Positions 6,836-9,176 of a stretch of 9,176 nt of DNA are shown in pieces. How positions within the stretch are numbered: the stretch's first letter is position 1; each line of letters opens with the position of its first letter. Position numbers and translations under genes: made by a program. Location: contig CANQFX010000047.1 of the NCBI GenBank assembly GCA_947600015.1, positions 1 through 9,176 on the forward strand. Direction: 5' to 3'. Under the pieces are notes generated by a model, which saw nothing but the letters and a program-made list of their open reading frames with translations, was not told the origin of the DNA and did no database searches. This DNA comes from an uncultured Bacilli bacterium. GTDB taxonomy: Bacteria; Bacillota_I; Bacilli_A; RF39; UBA660.

Positions 6836-6837
<2 letters not shown>
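6809..6837 (-). terminator. Rho-independent terminator of ligA
   Basis: Read on the minus strand, AAATACT and AGTATTT form a 7-bp stem around a 9-nt loop, followed by a run of T (complement of the A-tract 6809-6817). The first stem bases overlap the ligA stop codon (6836-6838). It separates ligA from the surface-protein operon, whose promoter begins about 30 bp downstream. Confidence 0.65.

Positions 6838-9176
<2,339 letters not shown>

Overview
The window is a compact, very AT-rich stretch with strong Shine-Dalgarno sites, short intergenic gaps and Gram-positive envelope genes (sortase, sortable surface protein, VanW- and VanY-like proteins, a PBP5-type carboxypeptidase). This fits a low-GC Bacillota, plausibly a small-genome gut Bacilli/Erysipelotrichia- or RF39-like lineage; that lineage is inferred from style only. 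The standard code reads every gene. Stops are TAA or TAG only, and no TGA is used.

Layout, left to right. Positions 1-1993 (minus strand) hold a two-gene unit read from an extended -10 promoter near 2030: a membrane-anchored SGNH/GDSL hydrolase with a long charged cytoplasmic tail, then a VanW-domain protein cut by the left edge. Positions 2084-3289 (minus) hold a secreted D-alanyl-D-alanine carboxypeptidase of the S11/PBP5 type with its own terminator. An 87-bp divergent spacer separates it from a plus-strand zinc D-Ala-D-Ala carboxypeptidase of the M15B/VanY type (3377-4279). A bidirectional hairpin at 4278-4305 serves this gene and the converging operon.

Positions 4304-6710 (minus) hold a three-gene operon under a good promoter at 6752-6778. 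It encodes a thioester-domain (TQXA) surface protein with a VPNTG sorting signal, an overlapping membrane-anchored sortase, and an unrecognised five-helix membrane protein whose ribosome binding site overlaps the sortase stop. It looks like a self-contained unit for making and attaching a covalently adhering surface protein.

Positions 6836-9176 (minus) hold NAD+-dependent DNA ligase. Its reading frame is open all the way to the right edge and is joined, without a stop, to what looks like the C-terminal end of a sugar nucleotidyltransferase.

Taken together, most genes concern peptidoglycan trimming and surface display; the ligase is the housekeeping exception. Points that most deserve a second look are the nucleotidyltransferase-LigA open frame, the sortase with no arginine after its catalytic cysteine, the unknown membrane protein in the sortase operon, and the SGNH enzyme whose catalytic Asp position is Glu.
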